Below are positions 51,001-57,599 of a stretch of DNA of 64,000 nt, one piece after another. Both the position numbers and the translations under genes were made by a program. Numbering within the stretch: position 1 is the first letter of the stretch; the number at the start of each line of letters is the position of its first letter. The DNA is from Tetracentron sinense (lineage: Eukaryota > Streptophyta > Magnoliopsida > Trochodendrales > Trochodendraceae): positions 8,994,501 to 9,058,500 of the forward strand of contig CM026571.1 in the NCBI GenBank assembly GCA_015143295.1, given 5' to 3'. The notes below the pieces were generated by a model that was given only the letters and a program-made list of their open reading frames with translations, did no database searches and was not told where the DNA came from.

Positions 51001-54000
51001 CTTATATTAGTATAAGTATAAATTTAATTATTTTTTTCTTCTAAAGTTCCCGCGCGGGGGGGGGGGGGGGGGCTTCGAGCCTCCACTGCTACCCCGGCTT
51101 CGCCGTTGCTCCCTAGCTGCCCATGTTGACACTGTACTAAAAAAAATTCAAAAAGTTGGGGGGGGGGGGGGGACATGTGGCCACTCCTGGGTTGGAGGAT
51201 CGAAATCACCGATATAATTGAATTTTCAAACCTTGTCTGAGACACCCATTTGTCACAAAGCGACATGGTGTCAAAAATTGATTCAATACCACCGAAGTTG
51301 ACCGAATTGAGTTGACTTCCGTGGTGTTCGAAGCGAAATGCACTTGTATTTTAAAATATTGGACTTCGTGGTAAACTTTGATAAATTTTGATCGAAACAG
51401 GAAAAAATGTATTGAGAAAATACAAGACTTCGGTGGAAGTTAACCGAAGAGTACAAAAAAAAGTCTGTAAATTGAAGGGCTTTTAAGTTTTAACTTAAAA
51501 GGGTAATGCTATTTCCACTCGCTTTGAACTTACTTTCTTCATAAAGAAAAACATATGTCCCTAGTATTAACCTTATTATAAATATAATTATTTTTAAAAG
51601 AGAGTAACTAACATTAACCTTATTATAAATTATAATTTTATTATTCTAATAATTTTGCTTTAGTATATTATGCCCATAAGGGCTTTTTAGTAATATTAAA
51701 ACATTAAATAATTTCCTAATAGCATTTTATAAATTAGAAATTATTTAACTACCCATCTCCTCTTCACATATTAATTCAGTCCTGTAAAAAATTGAGCTCC
51801 TCAATTGCAGATTGAAATAGGTTTAGAAACTAAATTGAATTTCAATTATTTATTAACTTTAATGTGCATTCATTAGTTTTTCAGGTTTTTTAAACAATTA
51901 ACATAGATAATCATTGAAAAATAAAGAGAATACATATCTCCTTCACTTGACAAAGAGGATAAAATATAGTGAATTTAAAAAAAAAACAATATAGGGAAAT
52001 ATGAAGAATAAATTATAGCCCAGATAAGCTGACAACACATGTCACTTAACATGATTCTCACATTTGAGTACTACATGCTTGCATATAAGTATTATAATGA
52101 ATTATAAATCCGTATTTATGCTTAAATATTGAATTTCTAAAGTTTCATCTTAGATTTTCAATGTTTCTTCAAAGTTTCCTAGACTTCTTTAATTTTTACA
52201 TAACTTCCTTAGACTTCCTTAAACTTCCTCGAAACGTATCAATTTTTTCAGCGACTGAAGTTTACACCAAAACCGAAGGTTAATACCTTGCAAAGCCTTA
52301 TGTTCATTGTTTGATGAACCCCCTTGTATAGTGTTTAATTTTCTTCATCCATATATTGATTGTGTTTTACTGGTAAAAATAGACTTGCCCTATAAGAGAT
52401 TCTAAAAGGCATACTAGTTCCCAAGACTAACTATTAAATCATTTAGGAAATCTAAATGGTTCTCTAGTGCCAAAAGACAATGTGGAGAGAGCGAAACCAC
52501 AGAGTCTCTAATGGAGTATCATCTTCTGTGGATCGAGTCCGCTCTAGGATTCGTCAGCTCGTACTAGATTGGATGTTGGTCAAAGAAGATGGTGAGTTGT
52601 CTCAAGGGCCTTGCGTCTGGGCTAACACTTAGTGGTATCAGCTTCTTTAGAGGCGGGTTTGGGCCTTTACACTTATATCTCTATAGTATAGTCTTTACTA
52701 CTTTGTTTTCTCTTCTTTGATCACTTTCTTGTGATCCTTTCCTAGATGCTTGTACAACTTTTTGCTGTTTTTTTCTTTGATTAGTATAATTTGCATTACC
52801 TATAAAAAATCGAAATCCCCTCTACGAATTCATGGCTGCATGGAATCTGTAACCAATACATAACATTAAGATTCTCTGACTGCCATTTTTCATACATGAG
52901 ATCAGATTCCTAGGGTTCTTTAATACAACCATTTATATATCCTAGCTATCTTCTCCCTCCAATGTATATCCTTGTAGATTGATGCTACTCTTAAGTAATT
53001 TGTTCCAGCCAAATTTACTGTGGTAATCTTAAATCCTGGATTCTCCATTGGAAACATTTACTGGGTCTGCTGACTCTAAAACAAAGGAGGTAACATCAGA
53101 ACTATTAGTAGTTGACTGTTGACATGATGACTATGCCACAACTCCAAAAAATACTTCAAGATGAGCATACTACATTCACAAATCCTGAAGCATAGACAAA
53201 ACTTAGATGATTTGTACAAACCCAGCATGGGATGAGGTCTCAACAACAATATAGCGCTGTTTTCACCCAAAAAACAACCTATTACACTTCCTAACACCTT
53301 CTACAGAGGTGTTGGCGGATGGCTGTTTTGAGTCTTTTGACACCGAACAGCTTTATAACACCAAAGTTTCCCAACCTGTATCCAATGATTATACGGACTG
53401 CACAGTCCAAATAGATTCACAAGAAGAAAGGGCGGTAGCCACGGTACACCGTATGCCTAAGGGAGAAAAAAGCTTCTAGAATCATCAGTCCTTCACCAAA
53501 TCTACCGAAACAACTTTCTACCTCTCCGAAATCGTCAAATAGATTAAACACAATAAGTTTGATTCACCAAAAAATAGCCACAAATCAGTACCATTCAATT
53601 GATTCAAATCTGAAATTTTCCCCAGGATCAATCAATAGTAAAAAAAATATCACCATAAAGAGACAACCCAAGAAAAATCACCAAAAAACCCTTAAATTCA
53701 TGATCTGTTACCCATAGAATTTTCCTCAGTTCTGGTCTTTTCTCATTCGGTCCTTTCTTTGTGTTATAGATGTTGCTTGATCAATGTTGCTTTGAGCCTT
53801 TGATACCAAGTAGAAATCTAGGATTTGAAGGAAGATGGACAAGGAAGAAGAAGAAAAGATGGAGGAATAGGTCATGTCTTTCACATGATCCTAGGCCATT
53901 CCTTATTAATGATAATATTGGGGTTGACATAATCACATAAATACCCTAGGAAACATATAAAGGACCATTAAGACATAATAAGAAGGGGAAGACTAAAATG

Positions 54001-56371
54001 TCCTTACAACAATCGATGCGCAAAACGATGCTGATATTTGAACCATGCCTGGGAGTTGGATGGCAACTTGGTCATCCTAGTGGGACAGCCACATCTGGCA
54101 TTATAGGAGCATGCTTGGGAGCTGACCTGGTTTAGTCTTTGCACAAACTCGCCATTCTTGGTACATGAACATAAACTGTCAAGTCATGGCAAACGACCTA
54201 TGACTAAACATCTGAGAGGCGGTGCAATAACATGTAGATCGTGGTTTGGGGTAAAAATAGGGGCTTCTTGACCGGGTTGACATTGTCGCAAGGGTTGGGT
54301 GTCCATTGGTCTCGTCATGCCTGGATTTGATGCAGTACTAGTTGGTGAATATCGGGCCCCTTTCGAGGCACCACTGTCTTTGCCTCTTTGGTTGATCAAT
54401 TTGCATCACCCTGAGCAGACCATGAAGAGATGGTTGAGAACATCCGATATTCAGGTGCCCTTTGGGTGACTAACAGATGACTAGATGAAAGATAGAAAAG
54501 TGCTCTTGTTGGGTTATTTTTCATTGAGCCTTAAGGCCTCTTTTCAGAGGCTTACATAAGGGTAATACCCCCTTGTAAAGGGACAAACTTTGGGTTGAAA
54601 TGAACTTCCTTGGCTGAAACTGGCACGTCCTGGTAGTCCTCACTCCCTGTTCTGTGCACTCTTCTCTTCACCACTACTCTATTCCTCACTCCCCGCTCCA
54701 TGCGCTCTTGTCTTTTTGGGTCACCTTGTTTCTCACATTCTCATCGTTACATGTGGCTCAAGCACCCTACCTAATCATTTTTATTGTCCACCTTACCTTG
54801 CAATGTAAGTATTCCTAAAATCACTTACATAGATTAAGAGGCATTTCATAATATTTGATGTCTCTATTCTCTAACAAACCTTGGACATAACACCACCACC
54901 CGTTCTACCATTTCAAATAATTAGAGACCAAAGCCATAATTTTGGAGCACGATTTAAATATCAATGCAAAAGTGTAGACGAAGTATAACAATTATCGTCT
55001 CCTAACTTGAGAAAATGTAAGGAGTATTCGGTTACTTTGGCGTGCATTTCTCTACACAATTTCTGCAAGTGGATTCTAGTTCTGTACCTTTACTAGGTCA
55101 AATCAAACTGATCCTGCACATGGTTTGGGGGAAATTCAAAATTTTCATTTTTTTAGCCTAACTCCATGTGACTCTGATTGTAGTTCTTGAGGGTGAGTTG
55201 GATCATGGATGTATTATGTATAGAACTTTGATTGTCTATTTTTTTTTTGTTATGATTGATTGAGTGATGAATGAAATATTTTATATAAGTTATATCAATA
55301 TTTAGTCAATTATACATTGTTTTCAACGCACATCTTTCTTTGCCCCTATTCTCATTGCATCTCTTATGTACATTGTTTTTATTTATCTAATTTTTTTAAT
55401 TCTCAAATGTGTATTAACATATATTTTAACATTTCATGAATTACTAAAAAATTTCATACTTTTTTTCATTTCCCCCCAAATTTTCCCTCGACGCGCGATA
55501 TATTCCTCACAAAATGATATATTATGTGATATTTTTTTTCCAAGGTGCGACATATCTCGCCATATCGACATTCAGGACCTTAAATTCCTGCATCATTGTG
55601 TGGAAAAACATCAAAATAACAGGAATATAAACATTCCATAGTACCTCATCACAAGAATCTCAATTCTTTGGTTGACTGTTGGAGAACCTCTTTAACGTAC
55701 TTTTGCATACGAGCTATCCAATAGGACCAATACCAATCATGAAGAAAAAATTCAGTCCAAAACCTGAAACACTTTAAAAACTATATATCTGGATTCTTCT
55801 TTATACTCATGGGCCTAAAAGGAAAGGCTTCTCATAATTAGTAAAACATAACCATCGCCACAAGGGTTTAAGCCATTTCACTCAGGATTCTAGCTGCTGA
55901 CATCAGTGACATGGCCTGATGAATGATGATGCACAGTTTATGCAAGTCAAATATTTACCAAAAACAAAAAAAAGGCACACGCACAGTTTATTTCATAACG
56001 ACCGATGTGCCTTAAGTTATTAGTCATAACTTAATGCCCAATATATTTATCTATCGCAACGTGACTTGCATAAATTCCTTCATCTCCCTTTTATCCACTT
56101 TGTTTTTCACTTCATAAAATTCAAATACTTACATTGATGTTAAGCGTGATTTTAAACTGAGGAAATTGAAACTTTTTTTATGACAGAATCAGTAGAACCC
56201 AACACACTAGAAGAAGGTCTTACCCAGCCATTGCTCTTAAGTTCAGAAGACAAGCAACAAGATGAAGATGGTGATCAAGAATGTGATGCTAGTGAAGAAT
56301 CTCCTGAGGAATCACGCAGACCTGTCACTTCAATTGGATCAGCATATAGATTGCTTACGCCCTCTGTAAAG
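18024..56371 (+). CDS. SPX-MFS vacuolar phosphate transporter (PHT5/VPT type), 3' end outside window
   Basis: Seven coding exons give about 511 contiguous residues with consistent splice phases (2,0,0,0,2,1,0) and no internal stop. Residues 1-160 form the SPX domain: start [18 protein letters not shown], then [14 protein letters not shown] and the lysine cluster KILKKFDK at about 126-133, which bind inositol polyphosphates in this family. From about residue 240 come MFS membrane segments ([52 protein letters not shown]). An acidic, low-complexity loop ending YRLLTPSVK separates the two MFS halves. Family members (Arabidopsis VPT1, about 700 residues) import phosphate into the vacuole when PP-InsP levels signal phosphate sufficiency. 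The last third should follow right of 64000. Which of the paralogues this is cannot be told. Confidence 0.95.
20031..20562. mobile_element. hAT-type element, CA(A/T)GG(T/A)T termini
   Basis: The left end is CAAGGATTAAAAACTCGG, and the right end, read inward, is CATGGTTTTAAAAAAGGCC. Flanking CAGTCACG (20023-20030) and CAGTCGCG (20563-20570) differ at one base, fitting an 8-bp hAT duplication. The interior has CGAAACCG/CGGTTTCGG words and no coding capacity. It shares its terminal pattern with 28003-28607, 29936-32799 and 50045-51235. Confidence 0.78.
20927..21263. mobile_element. MITE with ATAGTTACCAAG/ATAGTCACAAAG ends
   Basis: Inverted ends ATAGTTACCAAGGC and ATAGTCACAAAGTTCTC enclose an interior rich in AAAAGTC/GACTTTTT words. 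A clear sister copy of similar length (AAACAAATATATTTCATATA block shared) is at 46882-47236. The target duplication could not be fixed. Confidence 0.7.
21560..22800 (-). mobile_element. RTE-clade LINE fragment, decayed
   Basis: Minus-strand translation gives pieces in the order expected of a plant RTE reverse transcriptase: MYERAVT (about 22520-22540), [14 protein letters not shown] (about 22357-22400, where the family has YIQEEVPWCMLFADD), TRKNKIKNE (about 21757-21785) and [12 protein letters not shown] (about 21584-21620, family RGRGRPKKTW-E). The pieces lie in different frames with many stops, and the catalytic ADD motif is degraded (SNG). The element is an old, dead copy. Upstream parts, including the endonuclease, are missing. 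The 5' limit near 22800 is approximate. Confidence 0.75.
23321..23500. repeat. 90-bp tandem duplication
   Basis: Two adjacent 90-bp copies, 23321-23410 and 23411-23500, start TTAAAGGTCAATTAACTATA and differ at only about 3 positions. They lie at the 3' side of an antisense L1 fragment. Confidence 0.9.
23440..24300 (-). mobile_element. L1-type LINE 3' fragment with RNase H-like domain
   Basis: The minus strand reads, from high to low coordinates, a [11 protein letters not shown]-like piece of the zinc-binding RT tail (about 24190-24240), then [21 protein letters not shown] (about 23720-23785) and [16 protein letters not shown] (about 23525-23590). The last two match the plant RNase H-like domain (ESN-MEIRALL..., REANGLADSLAK) that some plant L1s carry at the C-terminus of ORF2. 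Several stops and frame changes show it is dead. Confidence 0.65.
24835..24955 (+). CDS. Coding exon 2: SPX helix region
   Basis: Acceptor TTCCTTCCAG ends at 24834 and the donor GTACGT begins at 24956. It encodes residues 18/19-58: [18 protein letters not shown], then [19 protein letters not shown]. The Tyr and Lys residues of the [10 protein letters not shown] helix are part of the inositol-polyphosphate binding surface in the SPX family. The 98-codon open frame across this exon runs on into the intron and is not the product. Confidence 0.95.
25895..28002 (+). mobile_element. L1-type LINE, 5'-truncated ORF2, dead
   Basis: Reverse transcriptase pieces occur in order: [20 protein letters not shown] (family FRPISLVG), [53 protein letters not shown], then [10 protein letters not shown] with the catalytic ADD intact at about 26460-26490. 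Next come [19 protein letters not shown] and [20 protein letters not shown]. Further down are the zinc-binding tail pieces [20 protein letters not shown] and [12 protein letters not shown]. Stops and frame changes interrupt the frame, for example near 26220, 26380 and 26935. No ORF1 or endonuclease is present. Confidence 0.9.
28003..28607. mobile_element. hAT-type element inside an L1 tail
   Basis: Exact GTGGAGAC flanks it at 27995-28002 and 28608-28615. The ends are CATGGTTTAAAAAAAG and CAAGGTTTCAAAAAAG read inward. The outer arms are full of TTACGTAAC/GTTACG palindromes. It sits in the L1 fragment, so it is younger than that insertion. The interior from about 28200 to 28500 resembles the interior of 20031-20562 only loosely. 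Confidence 0.87.
28616..28835. repeat. Inverted duplicate of L1 tail plus GGGGATCATC repeats
   Basis: Positions 28795-28835, read on the minus strand, repeat the L1 tail at about 27928-27957 (CCTTGACCATCC, GAATTCAGGATCT). TTGGGGGATCATTTTTGCC at 28618 is repeated in inverted form at about 28765-28795. Between them a GGGGATCATCTTTGCCCT-like word recurs at least three times. The region can form a large foldback next to the hAT insertion. Confidence 0.6.
29102..29115 (+). repeat. G14 homopolymer
   Basis: Fourteen consecutive G, followed 250 bases later by C11 at 29366-29376 and an (AT)n tract. Length calls in such tracts are often unreliable. Confidence 0.7.
29936..32799. mobile_element. hAT-type element carrying a nested Helitron
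   Basis: Exact CACAGATC flanks both sides (29928-29935 and 32800-32807). The ends are CATGGTTCAAAATATCGG and CAGGGTTTACAATTTCAG read inward, and the arms hold CCGTATCGG/CTGATACG words. Subtracting the Helitron at 30524-32220 leaves about 1.17 kb, similar to the other members of the group. No transposase is seen. Confidence 0.82.
30524..32220 (+). mobile_element. Non-autonomous Helitron with gene-like leader
   Basis: The 3' end is clear: a hairpin CACCCGTGC-ATC-GCACGAGGTG, then TTTGCTAG ending at 32220, followed by T. The 5' end is inferred as A/TCTATTCTATACAATAT at 30524. It contains a diverged 100-bp direct repeat (about 30600-30690 and 30713-30805) and another (about 31765-31860 and 31927-32015). 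Around 30930-31030 a CT-rich leader with a possible donor (GAAGCAG/GTACCC) resembles a plant 5'UTR exon and intron, which may be captured host sequence. No Rep/helicase was seen. Confidence 0.65.
33510..33821 (+). CDS. Coding exon 3: core of SPX domain
   Basis: Acceptor ACAATTTCAG ends at 33509 and the donor GTAATA begins at 33822. It encodes residues 59-162, from [20 protein letters not shown] to [10 protein letters not shown]. It includes [17 protein letters not shown] and the lysine-rich [16 protein letters not shown], the phosphate/InsP-binding signature. The upstream in-frame ATG at 33351 belongs to the intron and is not a start. Confidence 0.96.
34021..34125 (+). CDS. Coding exon 4: SPX-MFS linker
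   Basis: Acceptor CTTCTCATGCAG ends at 34020 and the donor GTTTTC begins at 34126. It encodes residues 163-197 ([17 protein letters not shown], then [11 protein letters not shown]). The intron before it is 199 bp and the one after is 140 bp, so these two introns have stayed short while their neighbours grew. Confidence 0.95.
34266..34720 (+). CDS. Coding exon 5: first MFS membrane segments
   Basis: Acceptor TTATCTGCAG ends at 34265 and the donor GTAAGT begins at 34721, after two bases of a Gly codon. It encodes residues 198-349. [20 protein letters not shown] leads into MFS segments [60 protein letters not shown] and [12 protein letters not shown]. The loop motif [11 protein letters not shown] is typical of the plant family. 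Confidence 0.96.
36250..41556 (+). mobile_element. Ty1/copia fossil with both LTRs
   Basis: Short LTRs lie at 36250-36467 and 41350-41556. Both start TGTTGTAATTGTTATTTTGG and end CACTAACCCA. Directly after the left LTR is a TTGGTATCAGAG primer-binding site (initiator Met-tRNA). A purine-rich tract at about 41336-41349 precedes the right LTR. Between them, in copia order, are remnants of gag with a zinc knuckle (about 38160-38210), integrase (about 38800-39600), reverse transcriptase (about 39990-40540) and RNase H (about 40860-41170). The coding region is broken in well over ten places. The LTRs differ by roughly 10-15% by eye, which suggests an age of several million years or more. It has the same orientation as the host gene. 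No matching target duplication was identified. Confidence 0.9.
42066..42546 (-). mobile_element. L1-type LINE 3' tail, antisense
   Basis: The minus strand reads [19 protein letters not shown] and [14 protein letters not shown], both typical of the C-terminal end of plant L1 ORF2 (family VWSIWKERN). It ends in an A-rich 3' terminus at 42066-42080, seen here as a T tract. The end sequence resembles that of the L1 at 44068-45742, so the two are probably one family. No clear target duplication. Confidence 0.75.
42604..43025 (+). repeat. Diverged direct duplication, about 190 bp, near exon 6
   Basis: Block 42604-42790 and block 42835-43025 share long runs such as TTTAGTTATTAAATTTCATA, AAGATGTGCTATTGAGTGGC and GCATATCCAATTTCTAGTT. 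Identity is roughly 90% by eye. The second copy ends about 70 bp upstream of the exon 6 acceptor, so it may carry branch-point sequence in duplicate. Confidence 0.85.
43097..43398 (+). CDS. Coding exon 6: middle MFS segments
   Basis: Acceptor CAACATTGCAG ends at 43096 and the donor GTATGT begins at 43399. It encodes residues 349/350-449, starting [20 protein letters not shown], the conserved signature after the third MFS helix. It continues [20 protein letters not shown], then [20 protein letters not shown] and [11 protein letters not shown]. It ends after one base of a Glu codon completed by exon 7. The alternative frame starting at 43099 is not coding. Confidence 0.96.
44068..45742 (-). mobile_element. 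L1-type LINE, 5'-truncated, with 9-bp target duplication
   Basis: Exact GCTATTATG flanks both ends (44059-44067 and 45743-45751). The minus strand starts inside the reverse transcriptase ([17 protein letters not shown], then [15 protein letters not shown]). It continues through [40 protein letters not shown] and the zinc-binding tail [32 protein letters not shown]. It ends in a short poly-A (T10 on the + strand at 44068-44078). A piece between the PASYLG and LLKSCL motifs is shortened, and stops and shifts show it is dead. Confidence 0.92.
46385..47730 (+). mobile_element. L1-type LINE ORF2 fragment with MITE inserted
   Basis: The left piece reads [20 protein letters not shown] and [20 protein letters not shown], the stretch after the RT in plant L1 ORF2. 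The right piece (47386 onward) reads [20 protein letters not shown] and [11 protein letters not shown], the zinc-binding tail. Between them lies the MITE at 46882-47236. A 28-bp near-tandem repeat (AATTTGGCAGGGGTCTAGTT, twice) lies at about 46718-46775. The frame is interrupted many times. Confidence 0.75.
46882..47236. mobile_element. MITE, sister of 20927-21263, inside an L1
   Basis: The ends are ATAATTACCAAGTCCG and ATATTAACAAAGCTCTCC read inward. The interior shares ATATTTCATATA-TAGATAT and TTTTTCA(A/G)AAAGTC blocks with 20927-21263 in the same order. It interrupts the L1 fragment, so it inserted later. Confidence 0.72.
49430..49600 (+). mobile_element. L1-type LINE tail scrap
   Basis: The + strand reads pieces such as PPWA-YGPCC and [11 protein letters not shown], which match the [14 protein letters not shown] region near the end of plant L1 ORF2. 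It is short and decayed, and its limits are approximate. Confidence 0.5.
50045..51235. mobile_element. Compound hAT-type element with G-rich insert
   Basis: Flanking 8-mers TCCGAGAC (50037-50044) and TCTGAGAC (51236-51243) differ at one base. The ends are CAAGGTTTGAAATCC and CAAGGTTTGAAAATTC read inward. Inside, at about 50457-51115, lies a second element with ends GCAGAGGCGGAGCCAGG and GAGCAACGGCGAAGCCGG. This resembles a widespread plant repeat beginning GGCGGAGCC and contains G12 at 50484-50495 and G17 at 51056-51072. A further G15 lies at 51158-51172, outside that inner element. No transposase. Confidence 0.75.
52480..52812 (+). mobile_element. L1-type LINE 3' end with short A tail
   Basis: Reads [10 protein letters not shown] at about 52547-52576, then a T-rich 3'UTR ending TTTGCATTACCTATAAAAAA at about 52790-52810. 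The same terminal words (ATTGCC-TTTTTACC, A tract) end the antisense L1 at 44068-45742. It is a 5'-truncated or eroded copy with no catalytic domain. Confidence 0.55.
53815..54015 (-). mobile_element. Possible LTR remnant with primer site
   Basis: On the minus strand, about 200 bp of LTR-like sequence (starting near TGTTGTAAGGACATTTTAG) leads to TTGGTATCAAAGGC at about 53796-53809, which looks like an initiator Met-tRNA primer site of a Ty1/copia element. Leader-like sequence may extend to about 53560. No partner LTR or coding domain was seen. It is a fossil fragment of unknown age. Confidence 0.4.
56187..56371 (+). CDS. Coding exon 7: acidic central loop
   Basis: Acceptor TTTTTATGACAG ends at 56186 and the donor GTGGGG begins at 56372. 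It encodes residues 450-511: [20 protein letters not shown], an acidic run ([20 protein letters not shown]), then [14 protein letters not shown]. In relatives this loop joins the two halves of the MFS transporter on the cytosolic side, and the next exon begins with VQLLIYFMLKYAMEIL. I searched 56372-64000 for that continuation and did not see it. Confidence 0.95.
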
Positions 56372-57599
56372 GTGGGGAGTTCATTCTGAGTTTCATTTGA
56401 ATTTTGCAACTCATTATGTTTAATATTTGCACATCACTCATATTGTTGTTAACTTAGAAACATAAATATATTGGCATGTGAAGGCAGCATAGTTTTTTTT
56501 GCTGGCCTTTTATTACCTGTTCGACTCGAGTCTTGACCAAATCCATGAACTATCAGCCACTCCATGGTGTAAAAATTGTAATAGAATTCACGACAGCTGC
56601 TTTTAGTAGAAAAAGGTGTTAGATCAAAATAAATATGTGAATATTCAAAGTCAAATGCTGTAGTAAAGTTTAAGTGCTGAGTTCTTTTGGGGTGAAAGAT
56701 AAGATTGAAATTCTAAATTTATTCGTATAAATAAAGTAATACATTTCAGTATTTACAATAATATCCAATATAAATTCAGCAATAAATATCTACATGCCAA
56801 CATACTATGGCTTTAACATCTAAACTTTGTTGCTTTGGAGGCAAAATAACCTATTTTTAGTTGAGGTCTGTCTTGGCTATATCTGGGAAATAGAAGTGTA
56901 CAACAAAGAGCAACCTTTAAATGCTAAGGGCTTGAGCTTATAACTGAACTGGTCAGCATATGGCACTGCGACCATTTAGTTTTGTTTGAGTCCAGCTTAC
57001 CAACCAAAAACTAAATAACTAAATAGATTCCTAGATAATAGAATAGAGTTTCCTTGACACACGCAAAATAAACAATTAAAGAGTATTGACAGGATTCCAG
57101 ATTGTTTCACTGAAAATTAATAGAAGTTCAAAGGGTATAATTTTAGACTATAATACTTGATCTCACGTTCTGTAAAAGATTCTCAATAATGAATGAGGTA
57201 CAACTTTAATATAGTTTCTCTATCTGTACATCATAAAGTTAAGTGGTAATTGTTCAACGACTACACAGGTGAGTCTACTCTATGCACAGAAGATTAGTTA
57301 TGCATGTCACACAATGTTTGAACCCTGCAATTGGTTCCAATAAATTTTCTGTGTAAAGTACAAACACACCAAGTTAATTGAGACAACTAGTTGTAAACTA
57401 AATAGTATGTAATATAATAGTTAAACCATGCAAGATTCTTTGGATAGAGTTCATGCATGAGGTTCGTGATAGTGATGAGTGTCCATAAAGCTTCCTGTCA
57501 CAGAAATTAATGAACGGAAGCTGTTGAGGGGATACAAATTGTCTGTTTTCATAATCTATAATAAGTAGCATTGATAAGGCCTTAGTTGTAGTGCATAAT

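Larger units (their letters stand above)
43399..56186 (+). other. Intron 8, 12.8 kb
   Basis: Holds an antisense L1 with target duplications (44068-45742), an L1 fragment (46385-47730) interrupted by a MITE (46882-47236), an L1 tail (about 49430-49600), a compound hAT element (50045-51235), an L1 3' end (52480-52812) and an antisense LTR remnant (53815-54015). No gene or element was recognised at 43399-44058, 45752-46384, 47731-49429, 51244-52479 or 54016-56186. The last stretch includes a short minus-strand frame at 54184-54399 without any family motif. Confidence 0.85.

Noticed and set aside
54184-54399. 71-codon minus-strand frame with Pro/Thr-rich product
   Set aside because: No family match could be recognised and there is no supporting context; it may be part of an old element but that cannot be shown.
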